The notes: generated by a model from the letters alone, not told the origin. 64,000 nt of DNA from Mucilaginibacter sp. UR6-11 (GCF_020880695.1 NZ_JAJIWO010000004.1:186001-250000), one strand, 5' to 3'; shown: positions 9,338 to 18,054, counted from the stretch's first letter. Program-made: numbers and translations.

Positions 9338-9898
9338 TCATTGCAATAGCGCTACCACATCTTCTGTGTTACCTATCTCCCCTATCGCCGGGAAAATATA
9401 TTTAACACTATTGGCATGAGCATCGGCTATGAGGTCGGTCATAGCATCAGTAACAAAAGTCAGGTTATAGCCCCTTTCGCTGGCCTGCCGCGCGGTGCCT
9501 TCCACCCCACGGCTGGTTGACACTCCGCCTATTACTATGCCGGTGACATTTCTTTTTTTCAACTCTTCATCCAATGCAGTTTCAAAAAAAGCGCCCCAGG
9601 TATGTTTGGTAATAAAAACGTCAGTTGGTTCGGTTTTAATTTCCGCAACTATTTCGGTCCAGCCGGCAGTTGGCGCGGGCCGTGCGGGACTTGGTTCTTT
9701 GCGCGATTTTGTCCAGGCAGCGCCTGCCGTATCAACGTTAACAATTATAATAGGCTGTCCCGCTTTGCGGAAAGCAGCCACCAGTTTAGCGCAGTTTGCC
9801 AAAACACCCTCAATAGGATGAGCGGCTGGATATGAAACTATACCCTTTTGCAGGTCTATCAATATCAGCGCGGTTATTTTATCTAGGGTGGTTATCAT
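9338..9898 (-). CDS. Isochorismatase-fold hydrolase lacking the catalytic cysteine
   Basis: A 186-residue protein of the isochorismatase/cysteine hydrolase superfamily: D15 in 'LILIDLQKG' and K98 in 'FITKHTWGAF' are the catalytic Asp and Lys. The region that normally reads CVE-TAR is 'TSRGVEGTAR', so the nucleophile position is Gly131. In true isochorismatases (EntB, PhzD) glycine also sits here and Asp/Lys catalysis acts on a vinyl ether, whereas nicotinamidases and N-carbamoyl hydrolases need the Cys. The substrate is therefore unknown, but an amidase role is unlikely. No siderophore or phenazine genes are nearby. Confidence 0.85.
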   Translation of the reverse strand: MITTLDKITALILIDLQKGIVSYPAAHPIEGVLANCAKLVAAFRKAGQPIIIVNVDTAGAAWTKSRKEPSPARPAPTAGWTEIVAEIKTEPTDVFITKHTWGAFFETALDEELKKRNVTGIVIGGVSTSRGVEGTARQASERGYNLTFVTDAMTDLIADAHANSVKYIFPAIGEIGNTEDVVALLQ

Positions 9899-9920
9899 AG
9901 TTATAGGTGTGGATGTACAA

Positions 9921-9928
9921 CAAATTTA
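9921..9928 (-). promoter_or_regulatory. Bacteroidota-type -7 box for the isochorismatase-fold gene
   Basis: The minus strand reads TAAATTTG, an exact TAnnTTTG match, 22 bases before the start codon at 9898. No clear -33 TTTG is seen at the usual spacing. Confidence 0.5.
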
Positions 9929-10025
9929 ACTGTTTTTCACGGCAGGCATTGTAAAAATAAGGGTACGTAAAATTTGCAAACACAAATTAGTTTTAACTGT
10001 TATCCTGTTAAAGCATATAAGTATC

Positions 10026-10322
10026 ATGGCAAATTTTCAGGACATCATCGCATCAGAAAAACCTGTTTTGGTTGATTTTTCGGCCGAATGGTGCGGCCCC
10101 TGTAAAATGATGGCGCCAATTTTACAACAGCTAAAAAGCACCATGGGCGACAAGGTGACTATTATTAAAATAGACATCGACAAAAACCCGGCGGCAGCAA
10201 ACGCCTATAAGATACAGGGCGTGCCAACCCTGATGATATTTAAAAAAGGCGAAACCAAATGGCGGCAAAGCGGTGTGGTGCAGGCCAGCCTGCTCCAGCA
10301 AATTATAACACAGTACTTATAA
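10026..10322 (+). CDS. trxA: Thioredoxin
   Basis: A 98-residue thioredoxin with the active site 'WCGPCK' (C23, C26), the buried Asp region 'VLVDFSAEW' and the cis-proline loop 'GVPTLMIF'. It lacks a signal peptide and should act in the cytoplasm as a dithiol reductant for ribonucleotide reductase, peroxiredoxins and similar partners. It stands alone with its own upstream region. Confidence 0.95.
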   Translation: MANFQDIIASEKPVLVDFSAEWCGPCKMMAPILQQLKSTMGDKVTIIKIDIDKNPAAANAYKIQGVPTLMIFKKGETKWRQSGVVQASLLQQIITQYL

Positions 10323-10497
10323 CCATAATTTAACAAAAGCTTAGCTATAACTTAATTTTTAGCGGCTATGTTTGAAACTTGCTATTGGCGCATAATTTTT
10401 AGTATTTTTATACTAATTGCCTAAATAAATTGTTATACCAATATATACCGATTGCCCAACTAATTAAATGCTTAATGTCTTTAAACCGGGAGGTGAT

Positions 10498-10749
10498 ATG
10501 TCACAGTCATCAGTATTTATGCCACAGCGCCAGTTTCACGTATTAGTAAATGATGCTAATGAAGAACAAAATTTAACCGTTTTACCCGGTACGCAGGGTA
10601 ATTTTAAAGTAATAAAGCAGGGCGAAGTTTTGGGCGAGGTTAGCTATACGCCGCAACGTAAAATAGTATGTTATAAGGGCCGGCTTAAAAAAAGGTTAAT
10701 AAACCAGTTGGAAAAGCATATCACTAATTATTACTGGTACGCCTTTTAG
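10498..10749 (+). CDS. Small conserved hypothetical protein
   Basis: Family not recognised. I take the ATG at 10498 as start because GGAGGTG ends three bases before it, an unusually complete Shine-Dalgarno sequence for this phylum. A start at 10468 in the same frame would put that sequence inside the gene and add 10 residues. The 83-residue product is basic at its C-terminus ('YKGRLKKRLINQLEKHI') and ends in an aromatic tail 'NYYWYAF'. It has no membrane segment or signal peptide. The stop abuts the stop of the next, convergent gene. Confidence 0.65.
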   Translation: MSQSSVFMPQRQFHVLVNDANEEQNLTVLPGTQGNFKVIKQGEVLGEVSYTPQRKIVCYKGRLKKRLINQLEKHITNYYWYAF

Positions 10750-11235
10750 TTACTCAACAAATACCTGTTTCTGGGTTACATCAATAACACCCTTGCTGTT
10801 ATCAATAGCCAGGCGCACAACCATGTGGTAAAGAAAGCTTTCATAAATATAGATATTGTCCTGCTTGTCGGCCCCTTTGAAATTTTGTATCAAACCAGCT
10901 CCCTTTGCCTGGCTGGTTAAATTAATAACATCCTGTGGGTTGGGGCTAACGTAACTTACCGTATGCAATATAGCGCCGCTGGCAGTTTTAATCCCCGTGC
11001 CTATAATGATAGTTTCTATCCTGTTTCTTGGGGCCGATGTTTGATAATGCTCAACCACAAAACCATTCAGATCTTCGCCATATTGCAAACCCCAGGTTTT
11101 GCCTGACGTAAGCGTATTGCCTGCCTGCGTGTTATTAAGGCTGGTTAAATTAATCAGATTAAGTAAAGTAATGTGCTGCCCATACACCTGGGTGCAGCAT
11201 AAATAAATAATCAGCGTCAGCAAAGACTTCTTCAT
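10750..11235 (-). CDS. Secreted hypothetical protein
   Basis: A 161-residue protein with a clear Sec signal peptide (1-20, ending in 'CCTQVYGQ'). The mature part is mixed alpha/beta with the motifs 'TWGLQYGEDLNGFVVEHY' and 'IYESFLYHMVVRLAID'. I do not recognise it. It is probably periplasmic. Its stop codon is directly adjacent to the stop of the convergent upstream gene (TAG then TTA with no gap), so the 3' ends of the two transcripts must overlap. Confidence 0.7.
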   Translation of the reverse strand: MKKSLLTLIIYLCCTQVYGQHITLLNLINLTSLNNTQAGNTLTSGKTWGLQYGEDLNGFVVEHYQTSAPRNRIETIIIGTGIKTASGAILHTVSYVSPNPQDVINLTSQAKGAGLIQNFKGADKQDNIYIYESFLYHMVVRLAIDNSKGVIDVTQKQVFVE

Positions 11236-11290
11236 TCGGGTTATAGGGGTTAATACCTGTAAAATAGTAAATTTTTATGAAAGTATAACA

Positions 11291-12364
11291 TTACTTAGGG
11301 TACCACGCCATCAGCAATAAAACCATTTGGTTATAGGTATCCATGCCATGTGGCTGATTGTTAGCTTTTAAATAATCATCATAAAAAATGCTGCTTATTA
11401 TGCCAATTTTGCCCCTGTAGGCCAGCCAATAGGCCCGCTGTGCTTTAAAATCATTACGTACCACAGTTGATATATGTGTTTTTAATTCGTTGTTGGCCAT
11501 GGTGTCCCGGCGACGCAACGCATGCATACACTCATCCAGCGCCTCCTGATAGGCAGAGTAGCGCAATAAGCGGTCGGCCGATCCTATCCCCACCAAAAAA
11601 CCGGCGAAATTAGCCTCATCTTCCGGCCCGTATCCCAGTTGGTGCGAGAGTTCATGACAGGCCACAAACGGGCGCTCAAAAAAAGGCATCTGATAGTTCA
11701 TTTGCGCCTCGGAGGTAAATGGATTATAATAGCCGGATGTGCCCAGGTAGTTCATCAGCGGTGTTAACAGTGACGACTTTATATAAGGATGACAGGCACG
11801 AAAATTAACTGAGTCGGCCGATATTTTACTCACTGCTTTTAAAGCTGTTTGATAAATAGCAGCATTATTTTGCAGGGTATCGTCCCGGGTAATGCGCGCG
11901 CGGGTGGCGTTGGCGCTGTCAATGATCTGGCAGGTAACGTCCTGCAGATGAGCGGTGGTATAATTGGTATCACGTAAGTTAAGCCGCTGACCAGCAGACG
12001 GTCTGAAATAATTCAATCCCCAAAAAAGGTAAAAAAACGTCATGCCGGTTTGTATACCTATTACAATGCCAAGCACCAGGCTCAAAGCTTTTGTAAATTG
12101 CTTTTTTAAGACAAATGCGATCAATTTTACCAGCAGGTATATGAGGTAGGCAACAACCAAAATATACAGGACATCACCGACGCTAAAAGGCAACAGGTTA
12201 AACACGGGATGTAATACCCGGCAAATAAAAACATATAACCCCTGCGAGTAGTACCGCTCGACCGCAGCCGGATGATCCTCAAATACCGATATCAAAAACA
12301 GCACTACAGCCAGCATCGCGATAGCCAGTAATCGTTTTTGTATTTTATTAGGTTTAAAGAGCAT
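11291..12364 (-). CDS. DUF3810 membrane protein with a metalloprotease-like HELSH motif
   Basis: A 357-residue protein. Three N-terminal membrane segments (about 12-28, 62-86, 95-116) are followed by a large soluble domain. That domain carries 'HELSHQLGYGPEDEANF': H237-E-x-x-H241 with acidic residues at 248 and 250, the arrangement of gluzincin zinc proteases. This matches DUF3810, a Bacteroidota family. Proteolytic activity is likely from the motif but the substrate is unknown. The start follows a perfect -7 promoter box by only eight bases. Confidence 0.85.
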   Translation of the reverse strand: MLFKPNKIQKRLLAIAMLAVVLFLISVFEDHPAAVERYYSQGLYVFICRVLHPVFNLLPFSVGDVLYILVVAYLIYLLVKLIAFVLKKQFTKALSLVLGIVIGIQTGMTFFYLFWGLNYFRPSAGQRLNLRDTNYTTAHLQDVTCQIIDSANATRARITRDDTLQNNAAIYQTALKAVSKISADSVNFRACHPYIKSSLLTPLMNYLGTSGYYNPFTSEAQMNYQMPFFERPFVACHELSHQLGYGPEDEANFAGFLVGIGSADRLLRYSAYQEALDECMHALRRRDTMANNELKTHISTVVRNDFKAQRAYWLAYRGKIGIISSIFYDDYLKANNQPHGMDTYNQMVLLLMAWYPK

Positions 12365-12372
12365 GTATATTG

Positions 12373-12380
12373 CAAATATA
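12373..12380 (-). promoter_or_regulatory. -7 box (TATATTTG) directly before the DUF3810 gene
   Basis: Exact TAnnTTTG on the minus strand, eight bases before the start codon. Transcription would begin at or within a few bases of the ATG, giving a leaderless or nearly leaderless mRNA. Confidence 0.6.
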
Positions 12381-12390
12381 GTTTTACTTT

Positions 12391-12427
12391 AAAAAAAATA
12401 GCGATGGTTTTAAACCCATCGCTATTT
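12391..12427 (-). terminator. Rho-independent terminator of the DUF2911 gene
   Basis: Arms 12396-12407 and 12416-12427 pair perfectly over 12 bp. On the minus strand the hairpin is followed by a run of T (A run from 12391). It lies just 3' of the DUF2911 gene stop at 12448. Confidence 0.85.
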
Positions 12428-12447
12428 ATACCATTAAAGCAAGCTGC

Positions 12448-12984
12448 TTATTTCACTTCAACCGAAACCGACGTAGTTTCCCAAACCAGGTCGAAACCTT
12501 TGGCAGTTATTACGTATTTTAAACGCTCGGTCATAGGTACCATTTTAGGTGTAACAGTCACTACTACTACATCCTTAGCAGGGTCATCATTTGCTTCGCC
12601 GTTACGTTTTATACCCCATTCGCCCAGCTGAGAGTTGAAAATTATTTTCCACTCTTTTTCGCCCGGGGTTGCAAACAGGCTGTACTTACCGGCAGGCAAA
12701 GTTTTGCCGCCAATTTTTACATCTTTATTGGTGGTAAAGGTTGTAGCCTCATTTGCACCTGCTCTCCATGTTTTGCCAAATGGCAGCAGTCCGCCAAAAA
12801 TTTTGCGTCCGCGTACAGATGGTGCGCCGTAATTAATACTGATGGTTGCTCCATGCACCTTGCCGCTTACACTATCGCGCGGGCTGGCTATTGTTTTGCC
12901 ATTCATTTGGGCACAGGCAACTGTCGAGATTAAAAGTGCAACCGCAAATACTGCAATTGCCTTTAATTGAAATACTTTTTTCAT
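12448..12984 (-). CDS. DUF2911 secreted protein
   Basis: A 178-residue protein with a signal peptide (1-25, ending 'VACAQM') and one DUF2911 domain. Diagnostic pieces are 'ISINYGAPSVRGRKIFGGL', 'GKTWRAGANEATTF' and 'LPAGKYSLFATPG'. The family is abundant in Bacteroidota and has no established biochemical role; it is expected to be periplasmic or surface-exposed. Single-gene transcript between its own promoter and a strong terminator. Confidence 0.9.
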   Translation of the reverse strand: MKKVFQLKAIAVFAVALLISTVACAQMNGKTIASPRDSVSGKVHGATISINYGAPSVRGRKIFGGLLPFGKTWRAGANEATTFTTNKDVKIGGKTLPAGKYSLFATPGEKEWKIIFNSQLGEWGIKRNGEANDDPAKDVVVVTVTPKMVPMTERLKYVITAKGFDLVWETTSVSVEVK

Positions 12985-13010
12985 GTTTTAATTGGTATTG
13001 ATTTACAATA

Positions 13011-13041
13011 TAAAGATAGAGCGAAATTTGGTTGCTGCAAC
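13011..13041 (-). promoter_or_regulatory. Candidate promoter of the DUF2911 gene
   Basis: Minus strand TATCTTTA at 13018-13011 (one mismatch to TAnnTTTG) with GTTG at 13041-13038 placed 19 bases upstream as a degenerate -33 element. The predicted start is about 20 bases before the ATG. Confidence 0.4.
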
Positions 13042-13084
13042 CCTGTTAAAATCAAATTTTTTGTACCCTTTTAAAACCAAGTTA

Positions 13085-13203
13085 ATGATAAGGTGTTATA
13101 ACAACTGATTCGCATTGCAGTTCGGAATTGACTGAGGGTTTCATAGCCCGAGGTTAAACAATTGTTGTGAGTTGGCCCTTGCCCAAAAGGCAGGGGTTTT
13201 TTT
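13085..13203 (+). ncRNA. Candidate small RNA ending in a strong terminator
   Basis: A GC-rich hairpin (13176-13183 with 13189-13196, 8 bp) followed by seven T forms a classic plus-strand terminator, yet the only plus-strand sequence before it is the 190-bp intergenic gap, since the flanking gene on that side is divergent. A transcript of roughly 110 bases would contain two further small hairpins (around 13120-13136 and 13137-13150). The 5' end is a guess based on a TTTG at 13060. An attenuator for the glycosyltransferase gene at 13261 is the alternative. Confidence 0.35.
13176..13203 (+). terminator. Rho-independent terminator in the leader region of the GT39 gene
   Basis: Eight-base-pair stem with a five-base loop and seven T residues. 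It is 57 bases upstream of the start at 13261 and follows no gene on its strand. Confidence 0.75.
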
Positions 13204-13260
13204 ATGCTTATATGTGGGATGAAACAGCCAAAAAACCTATTATTACACTTTATTTAACAG

Positions 13261-14913
13261 ATGAAGAATAAAGACAAGCCTATTTTTTTACTATTGTTTG
13301 TTTTAGCGTTTGCGGTTAATATAGCGGGTATAAACGTAAAATTCTTTACTGACGATCCCGGGCTATACGCGTCAATAGCAAAAAACCTTATTTATAAGCA
13401 CGACATTTTACAGCTTTTTACCTATAACCAGGACTGGCTGGATAAACCGCACTTCCCATTTTGGATGGCGATGCTTAGTTTTAAACTGTTTGGCATAAGT
13501 GTCTGGGCCTACCGCTTGCCGGCCCTGTTATTCTTTTTAATAAGCGCACGTTACACCTACCTGTTTGCCCGTAAATATTATGATTGGGAAGCCGCAGCTG
13601 TAGCGGTATTAATATTGATGACCGCGCAGTATGTGATCATGTCAAATACCGACGTTCGCGCCGAACCCTATTTAATGGGATTGGTGATCGGCAGCATTTA
13701 TCATATAACCAATTTAGAACAGCGGTTTACACTTAAGGACCTGCTATTGGCTGCACTGCTAACCGCCTGCGCTATTATGACTAAAGGTATATTTGTTATA
13801 GTAGCTATTTACGGAAGCTTGTTGGGTCAGCTTATTTTCACCCGGAAAATAGCCGGTTTATTTAGCCCCAGGTTTATTGGTTTGTACCTGCTGACATTAT
13901 TGTTTACCCTGCCCGAATTTTACGCACTGTACCTGCAGTTTGATCTGCACCCGGAAAAACTGGTTTTTGAGCGGCATAATGTATCAGGTATTAAGTGGTT
14001 TTTATGGGACAGCCAGTTTGGGCGCTTTGTCAATAACGGTCCTATCAGCCGCAATAAAAGCGGCGATGTTTTCTTTTACCTGCATACTCTGTTATGGGCA
14101 TTTGCACCATGGTGCCTGATGTTTTATTACGCGGTTTATAAACGCCTGCGCCAAATCTATTATAAAACCCCATTGCCCGAGTATTATACCTTGAGCGGCG
14201 GATTATTGTTGCTGCTGCTATTTTCTTTATCGCGGTTCCAGCTGCCGTTTTATGCTAACACCATATTTCCGTTGTTTGCTATAATTACGGCGCCGTATTG
14301 CTACCGGCAGCTATCGGTTTTTGGCAATAAATTCAGGCTGATCAATCAGTGGGTTTATATCGCCTTGCTTACGCTGGTTATTTTTGTGATCAATTTCTTT
14401 TTAAAACCTGCCGGCATAGCTTTTTTCGCGCTTGATTGCGGGCTGTTCTTTTCGCTGATAGCGTTGATAAACAAACAGGTAAAGGACCTGCCCCGCAAAA
14501 CATTTTTTGTCAGCTGCTCGGCCGCCCTCTTTGCTAATTTTTACCTGGCAATAGTGCTATACCCAACAATTGCTGCTTACAGTGGACAAGTGGTGGCAGC
14601 CGGGTATATAAATCAGCCGCGATATGATCAATACCATATCTATTCGGCCCGGATGGAGAGCAATGTATTTCAGTTTGAATGTAAGAGGCCGGTTGATTAT
14701 CTGCCGGCAGCGGAATTTAGCCAACTGGATGCAACGAAAAAAAACGCTTTATATGCCACGCAATTTACTTTGAATTACCTGATAGCCAATCATATCCCCT
14801 ACCGCGTTATCAAGTCTTTTCAAAACTATCCACAAGAACGCATACTGCCGAAATTTATAAACAGCACGACACGAAAAACGGTGTTGGATACGGTGTACCT
14901 GATTACAAAGTAA
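13261..14913 (+). CDS. ArnT/PMT-like glycosyltransferase family 39 membrane protein
   Basis: A 550-residue polytopic protein (about 11-12 membrane helices) of the GT-C fold. The first loop carries the catalytic acidic motif ('FFTDDPGLYASIA') and the sequence 'DKPHFPFWMAMLSFKLFG' plus 'VWAYRLPALLFF', which is the ArnT/PMT signature. Such enzymes transfer a sugar from a polyprenyl-phosphate donor to lipid A, protein or another glycolipid on the periplasmic face. The acceptor cannot be told from the sequence. It is a single gene, ending without a gap against the convergent cytochrome b gene. Confidence 0.88.
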   Translation: MKNKDKPIFLLLFVLAFAVNIAGINVKFFTDDPGLYASIAKNLIYKHDILQLFTYNQDWLDKPHFPFWMAMLSFKLFGISVWAYRLPALLFFLISARYTYLFARKYYDWEAAAVAVLILMTAQYVIMSNTDVRAEPYLMGLVIGSIYHITNLEQRFTLKDLLLAALLTACAIMTKGIFVIVAIYGSLLGQLIFTRKIAGLFSPRFIGLYLLTLLFTLPEFYALYLQFDLHPEKLVFERHNVSGIKWFLWDSQFGRFVNNGPISRNKSGDVFFYLHTLLWAFAPWCLMFYYAVYKRLRQIYYKTPLPEYYTLSGGLLLLLLFSLSRFQLPFYANTIFPLFAIITAPYCYRQLSVFGNKFRLINQWVYIALLTLVIFVINFFLKPAGIAFFALDCGLFFSLIALINKQVKDLPRKTFFVSCSAALFANFYLAIVLYPTIAAYSGQVVAAGYINQPRYDQYHIYSARMESNVFQFECKRPVDYLPAAEFSQLDATKKNALYATQFTLNYLIANHIPYRVIKSFQNYPQERILPKFINSTTRKTVLDTVYLITK

Positions 14914-15585
14914 TTACTCGCCGCCGCCGTTAATCATATCTGATATGATACCTTTACTGTCTTTACGCTCAGCTAAAAGCACCCCCAGGATATGGATCAC
15001 GATAAAGCCTATGATCAGGTACATTGTAAAACCGTGTACCTCTTTAACCGAGTGGCGTATAGATTTATAAGGTGCGAAAAAATCTTCAAACGCCAGGAAC
15101 AGGCCGGTAGTGGCCATTATCACCAGCAATAAATAAAATATGGCGTAGAGGGTTTTAACCACCATTTCGTGCCTTGCCAGCTCGCGGTTTTTCTTAGTAG
15201 TATTGTATTGATGATAAGCGTGTTTAATAATGCCCATAAGTTTTTGATCAGCTACCTGAAAAAACTCTAATATTATTCTAAACAACAGTAAGGCAGCCAG
15301 CGCGTAGCCGAAATAGGTATGGATAGCCCAAACCTGGTCGCCCAGGTCATGTGATACCGAATTAGCCTGGTCGTCAGTAACAACCGCGCCTGATTTTTGC
15401 AATGTTTCTTTTATAAAAGGCGCGTTAGTCTTGCGGTCAAGCAAAGTCGAGTTTATCAGCACGGTAAGTAAAGATCCGGTGATAACTATCGCGTTTAACC
15501 AATGCCACAGCCGCAAGGAAAATGAATATCTTTTTATTTGCTGCGGATGTTCTAAATTTTTCTTAACCGGTTCAATAATTGCCAT
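14914..15585 (-). CDS. Cytochrome b561/b6-type membrane protein
   Basis: A 223-residue protein with four membrane helices. Histidines in helix 1 ('SLRLWHWLNAIVI'), helix 2 ('WAIHTYFGYALAALLLFRI') and helix 4 ('VKEVHGFTMYLIIGFIVIHI') can ligate two b-type haems. This is the cytochrome b/b6 domain found as an electron-transfer subunit of dehydrogenases and in stand-alone quinol-linked cytochromes. No partner dehydrogenase is adjacent, so the redox partner is unknown. A loop of about 35 residues between helices 1 and 2 is longer than usual. Confidence 0.85.
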   Translation of the reverse strand: MAIIEPVKKNLEHPQQIKRYSFSLRLWHWLNAIVITGSLLTVLINSTLLDRKTNAPFIKETLQKSGAVVTDDQANSVSHDLGDQVWAIHTYFGYALAALLLFRIILEFFQVADQKLMGIIKHAYHQYNTTKKNRELARHEMVVKTLYAIFYLLLVIMATTGLFLAFEDFFAPYKSIRHSVKEVHGFTMYLIIGFIVIHILGVLLAERKDSKGIISDMINGGGE

Positions 15586-15646
15586 ATTTGGGAGTTGTGT
15601 ATCAGTGTAAAACTAGCTGTTATTTATAATATACCAAATAAGACTT

Positions 15647-15835
15647 TTACTCTTTCTCTTCTTCCCAATAAATGGTATTCAAAAAAATACTGTTCTTTGT
15701 TGCAACCTCTGCTTTAACTTTTTCAAGTTCGGCTTTAATATCAGCTTCATTGAGGCTATTTTTTATAGTGTAATGATAAATTACATAGCCCGTTTTACTA
15801 TTTATAAATTTATAATGTTTTTGGGCGGCTTTCAT
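15647..15835 (-). CDS. Small hypothetical protein
   Basis: A 62-residue protein without signal peptide or membrane segment. It has a beta-type N-terminal half ('YKFINSKTGYVIYHYTI') and a charged helix ('EADIKAELEKVKAEVATKN'). I do not recognise the family. It lies 61 bp upstream of the cytochrome b gene on the same strand and may share its transcript. Confidence 0.6.
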   Translation of the reverse strand: MKAAQKHYKFINSKTGYVIYHYTIKNSLNEADIKAELEKVKAEVATKNSIFLNTIYWEEEKE

Positions 15836-15883
15836 ACGGACGTTTCTTGTATAAACTGAACATATTTAAACCGAAATTGTTTG

Positions 15884-17050
15884 TTAATACGCTGTAACCT
15901 CTTCCCTTATATTATTTACCAGTACGATGACCAATGCCCCCAATAAAGCTATCAAACCAAACGACCACCGTAAGCCCCACGCCTCGGCTATAAAACCAAC
16001 AAACGGAGGTACCATTAAAAATCCCAGGTAGCCAATGGATGATATAGATGCCAGCGCCGTACCGCTGCTCATGGTGGTTGATTTGCCTGCCATCTGGAAT
16101 ACCATAGGCACAATGCATGATACCCCGAGGCCAACCAATATAAAGCCTGTTATTGCTGTTGCCGGGTAAGGAAGCAGTACGGCTAACAATAATCCGCAGA
16201 AAATAAAAATGCCGCTAAACCGCAGCAGATTCTTTATACCAAAACGATTTACACCTGCGTCGCCGATAAAACGGCCAAGCGTCATGGCTATCATGTAAAC
16301 CACAAAACCTTCGGTAGCGGTGGCTTTAGGCACCTGTACAACCTTATCAAAGTAGATGCCGCTCCAATCGTAAAGCGTATTCTCACAAGCCATGCTGGCA
16401 AAGCAGATCAGCGAAAACGTCAGCAACGATTTATCGGGCAGGGTAAACAGTTTCTTTTGAGGCTGGGGAACAGGCTGCTGGTAAATAGTATCCTTGATGA
16501 ACCAAAACGAAAACACTACCAATAGCACACTCACGCCCAGCAAATGATAGCTTGCACCAATGTTATAATACACCATAAAGTAACCAGCAGCAGCCCCCGC
16601 GAAGCCCGCCATACTCCATATCCCGTGAAAATTGGCCATGATAGAACGGTCATACAAAGCCTGCACCGCCACCGCCTGTGCATTGGTTGAGATATTAAAC
16701 AAATTGCGTGATACGCCAAAGCAGAACAATACCAGCACCAGTTGCCATACATTAGCCGCCAAACCTATCAATGCCAGTACCATAGCAAAAAACAGGCTGC
16801 CAAAAAACATGATGCGCCTGCTGCTATATTTACCAAGTAAGCTGCCCGTTACCGGTAAAGTAAGCAGTAAACCAATAGGCATAGCAAATAAAACACCACC
16901 CAACTGGGCATCGTTTAAATGTAACTGGTGCTTTATGGTAGGTATGCGCGATGCCCACGAAGCATAACCAAATCCCGACAGGAAGAAAAAAACGGCGTTG
17001 GCAATGCGTAACTGCCCTGGTGTTCTGGGTATTCTTATTTTTTCTGCCAC
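15884..17050 (-). CDS. MFS transporter (YbjJ-like)
   Basis: A 388-residue protein with twelve predicted helices. The N-terminal 'GFGYASWASRIPTIKHQLHL' and 'GGVLFAMPIGLLLTLPVTG' resemble the YbjJ/YdhP-like branch of the major facilitator superfamily. The motif A loop is 'LLGKYSSRRIMFFG'. The substrate is unknown. A C-terminal helix ends 'VNNIREEVTAY'. It is the last of a run of minus-strand genes and lies 98 bp from the hydrolase upstream of it. Confidence 0.88.
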   Translation of the reverse strand: MAEKIRIPRTPGQLRIANAVFFFLSGFGYASWASRIPTIKHQLHLNDAQLGGVLFAMPIGLLLTLPVTGSLLGKYSSRRIMFFGSLFFAMVLALIGLAANVWQLVLVLFCFGVSRNLFNISTNAQAVAVQALYDRSIMANFHGIWSMAGFAGAAAGYFMVYYNIGASYHLLGVSVLLVVFSFWFIKDTIYQQPVPQPQKKLFTLPDKSLLTFSLICFASMACENTLYDWSGIYFDKVVQVPKATATEGFVVYMIAMTLGRFIGDAGVNRFGIKNLLRFSGIFIFCGLLLAVLLPYPATAITGFILVGLGVSCIVPMVFQMAGKSTTMSSGTALASISSIGYLGFLMVPPFVGFIAEAWGLRWSFGLIALLGALVIVLVNNIREEVTAY

Positions 17051-17148
17051 AACAGGTAATATTAACAGGTATGCAATTATAACGGAAAAACCTGGTGTAA
17101 GAGCTGTATTGATTAATTTGAGGTATTATTAGATAGCTGATCCTGCTG

Positions 17149-18054
17149 TTATTGCTGAACAGGTTTGTTCTTTTTGATATCATCAATCACCATATCCAAA
17201 TCCCGGTTAAATTCGGCAGGAGCTTCTACCATAGCGAAATGGCCCGTGCCCCTGGTATAGAATACCCTACCGCGCAACTTTTGCGCGGTAATATAGCTGG
17301 TATCGGTTGGGGTTACGTCGCTGTTAATTAAATAAAGTGTTTTATTGGCCTGTGCCAGCTTGTCCAGTTCGTCAAAACCGTCACCTTGCTCCATAACGTT
17401 TACAGCTATGGTGCTATCAGTGTGGGCCACGTCATTAAGCACCCTTCTTTTTATCTCCGGCGATGTGGCCGCAGAAAACAATTGCTCATTAAACCATTTG
17501 GTGGTTACGCCTATAAAGTCTTTACGCATCTCGGCAATAGCCATTGCCATTTGTAATTTATCGTCCGGATTTTTAGGGGCGCCAACGCTTTTAAAATTAT
17601 CTACCCCCACTACGCCGATAACTTTGTTGGGGTTATCAATAGCTGCCTGTAATACAATATCGCCGGACATGGAATGGCCCACCAATATTACTTTTTGAAG
17701 ATCAAGCTGTTTAATTACCGAATCAATATCACTGCTAAATTGAGCGATCCCCCATTTGTCGCGGTTTTTGCCTGATTGACCGAAACCCGGTAAATCAATG
17801 GTCACCACCCGGTATCGCTTCCCAAAATAGGCTACCTGGTTTGCCCAATAGCTTTTATTGATTGCCCAACCATGTACAAATAGCAAGGTGGTATCGCTTT
17901 TACCCGTATCGGTGAAAGCAATGTTGACATCATTGTTATGGATAGCTGTTACGCTATCGGTCATTATCGTGTCGGCCGGCCTTTTTCCGTTATTACAGGC
18001 TGTGATGGTGTAGCTTACTAAAATAATAGCGGCAAGATAAAACAGGTTTTTCAT
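17149..18054 (-). CDS. Alpha/beta hydrolase lipoprotein
   Basis: A 301-residue protein with a lipoprotein signal peptide (lipobox 'TITAC', Cys20). The alpha/beta hydrolase fold follows: oxyanion segment 'LLFVHGWAINKSYW', nucleophile elbow 'GHSMSG' (S128) and the catalytic His in 'GTGHFAMVEAP'. A cap region lies around 150-230. It should be anchored in the envelope and act as an esterase or related enzyme of unknown substrate. Its neighbours (MFS transporter, mqnD) do not suggest one. Confidence 0.9.
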   Translation of the reverse strand: MKNLFYLAAIILVSYTITACNNGKRPADTIMTDSVTAIHNNDVNIAFTDTGKSDTTLLFVHGWAINKSYWANQVAYFGKRYRVVTIDLPGFGQSGKNRDKWGIAQFSSDIDSVIKQLDLQKVILVGHSMSGDIVLQAAIDNPNKVIGVVGVDNFKSVGAPKNPDDKLQMAMAIAEMRKDFIGVTTKWFNEQLFSAATSPEIKRRVLNDVAHTDSTIAVNVMEQGDGFDELDKLAQANKTLYLINSDVTPTDTSYITAQKLRGRVFYTRGTGHFAMVEAPAEFNRDLDMVIDDIKKNKPVQQ

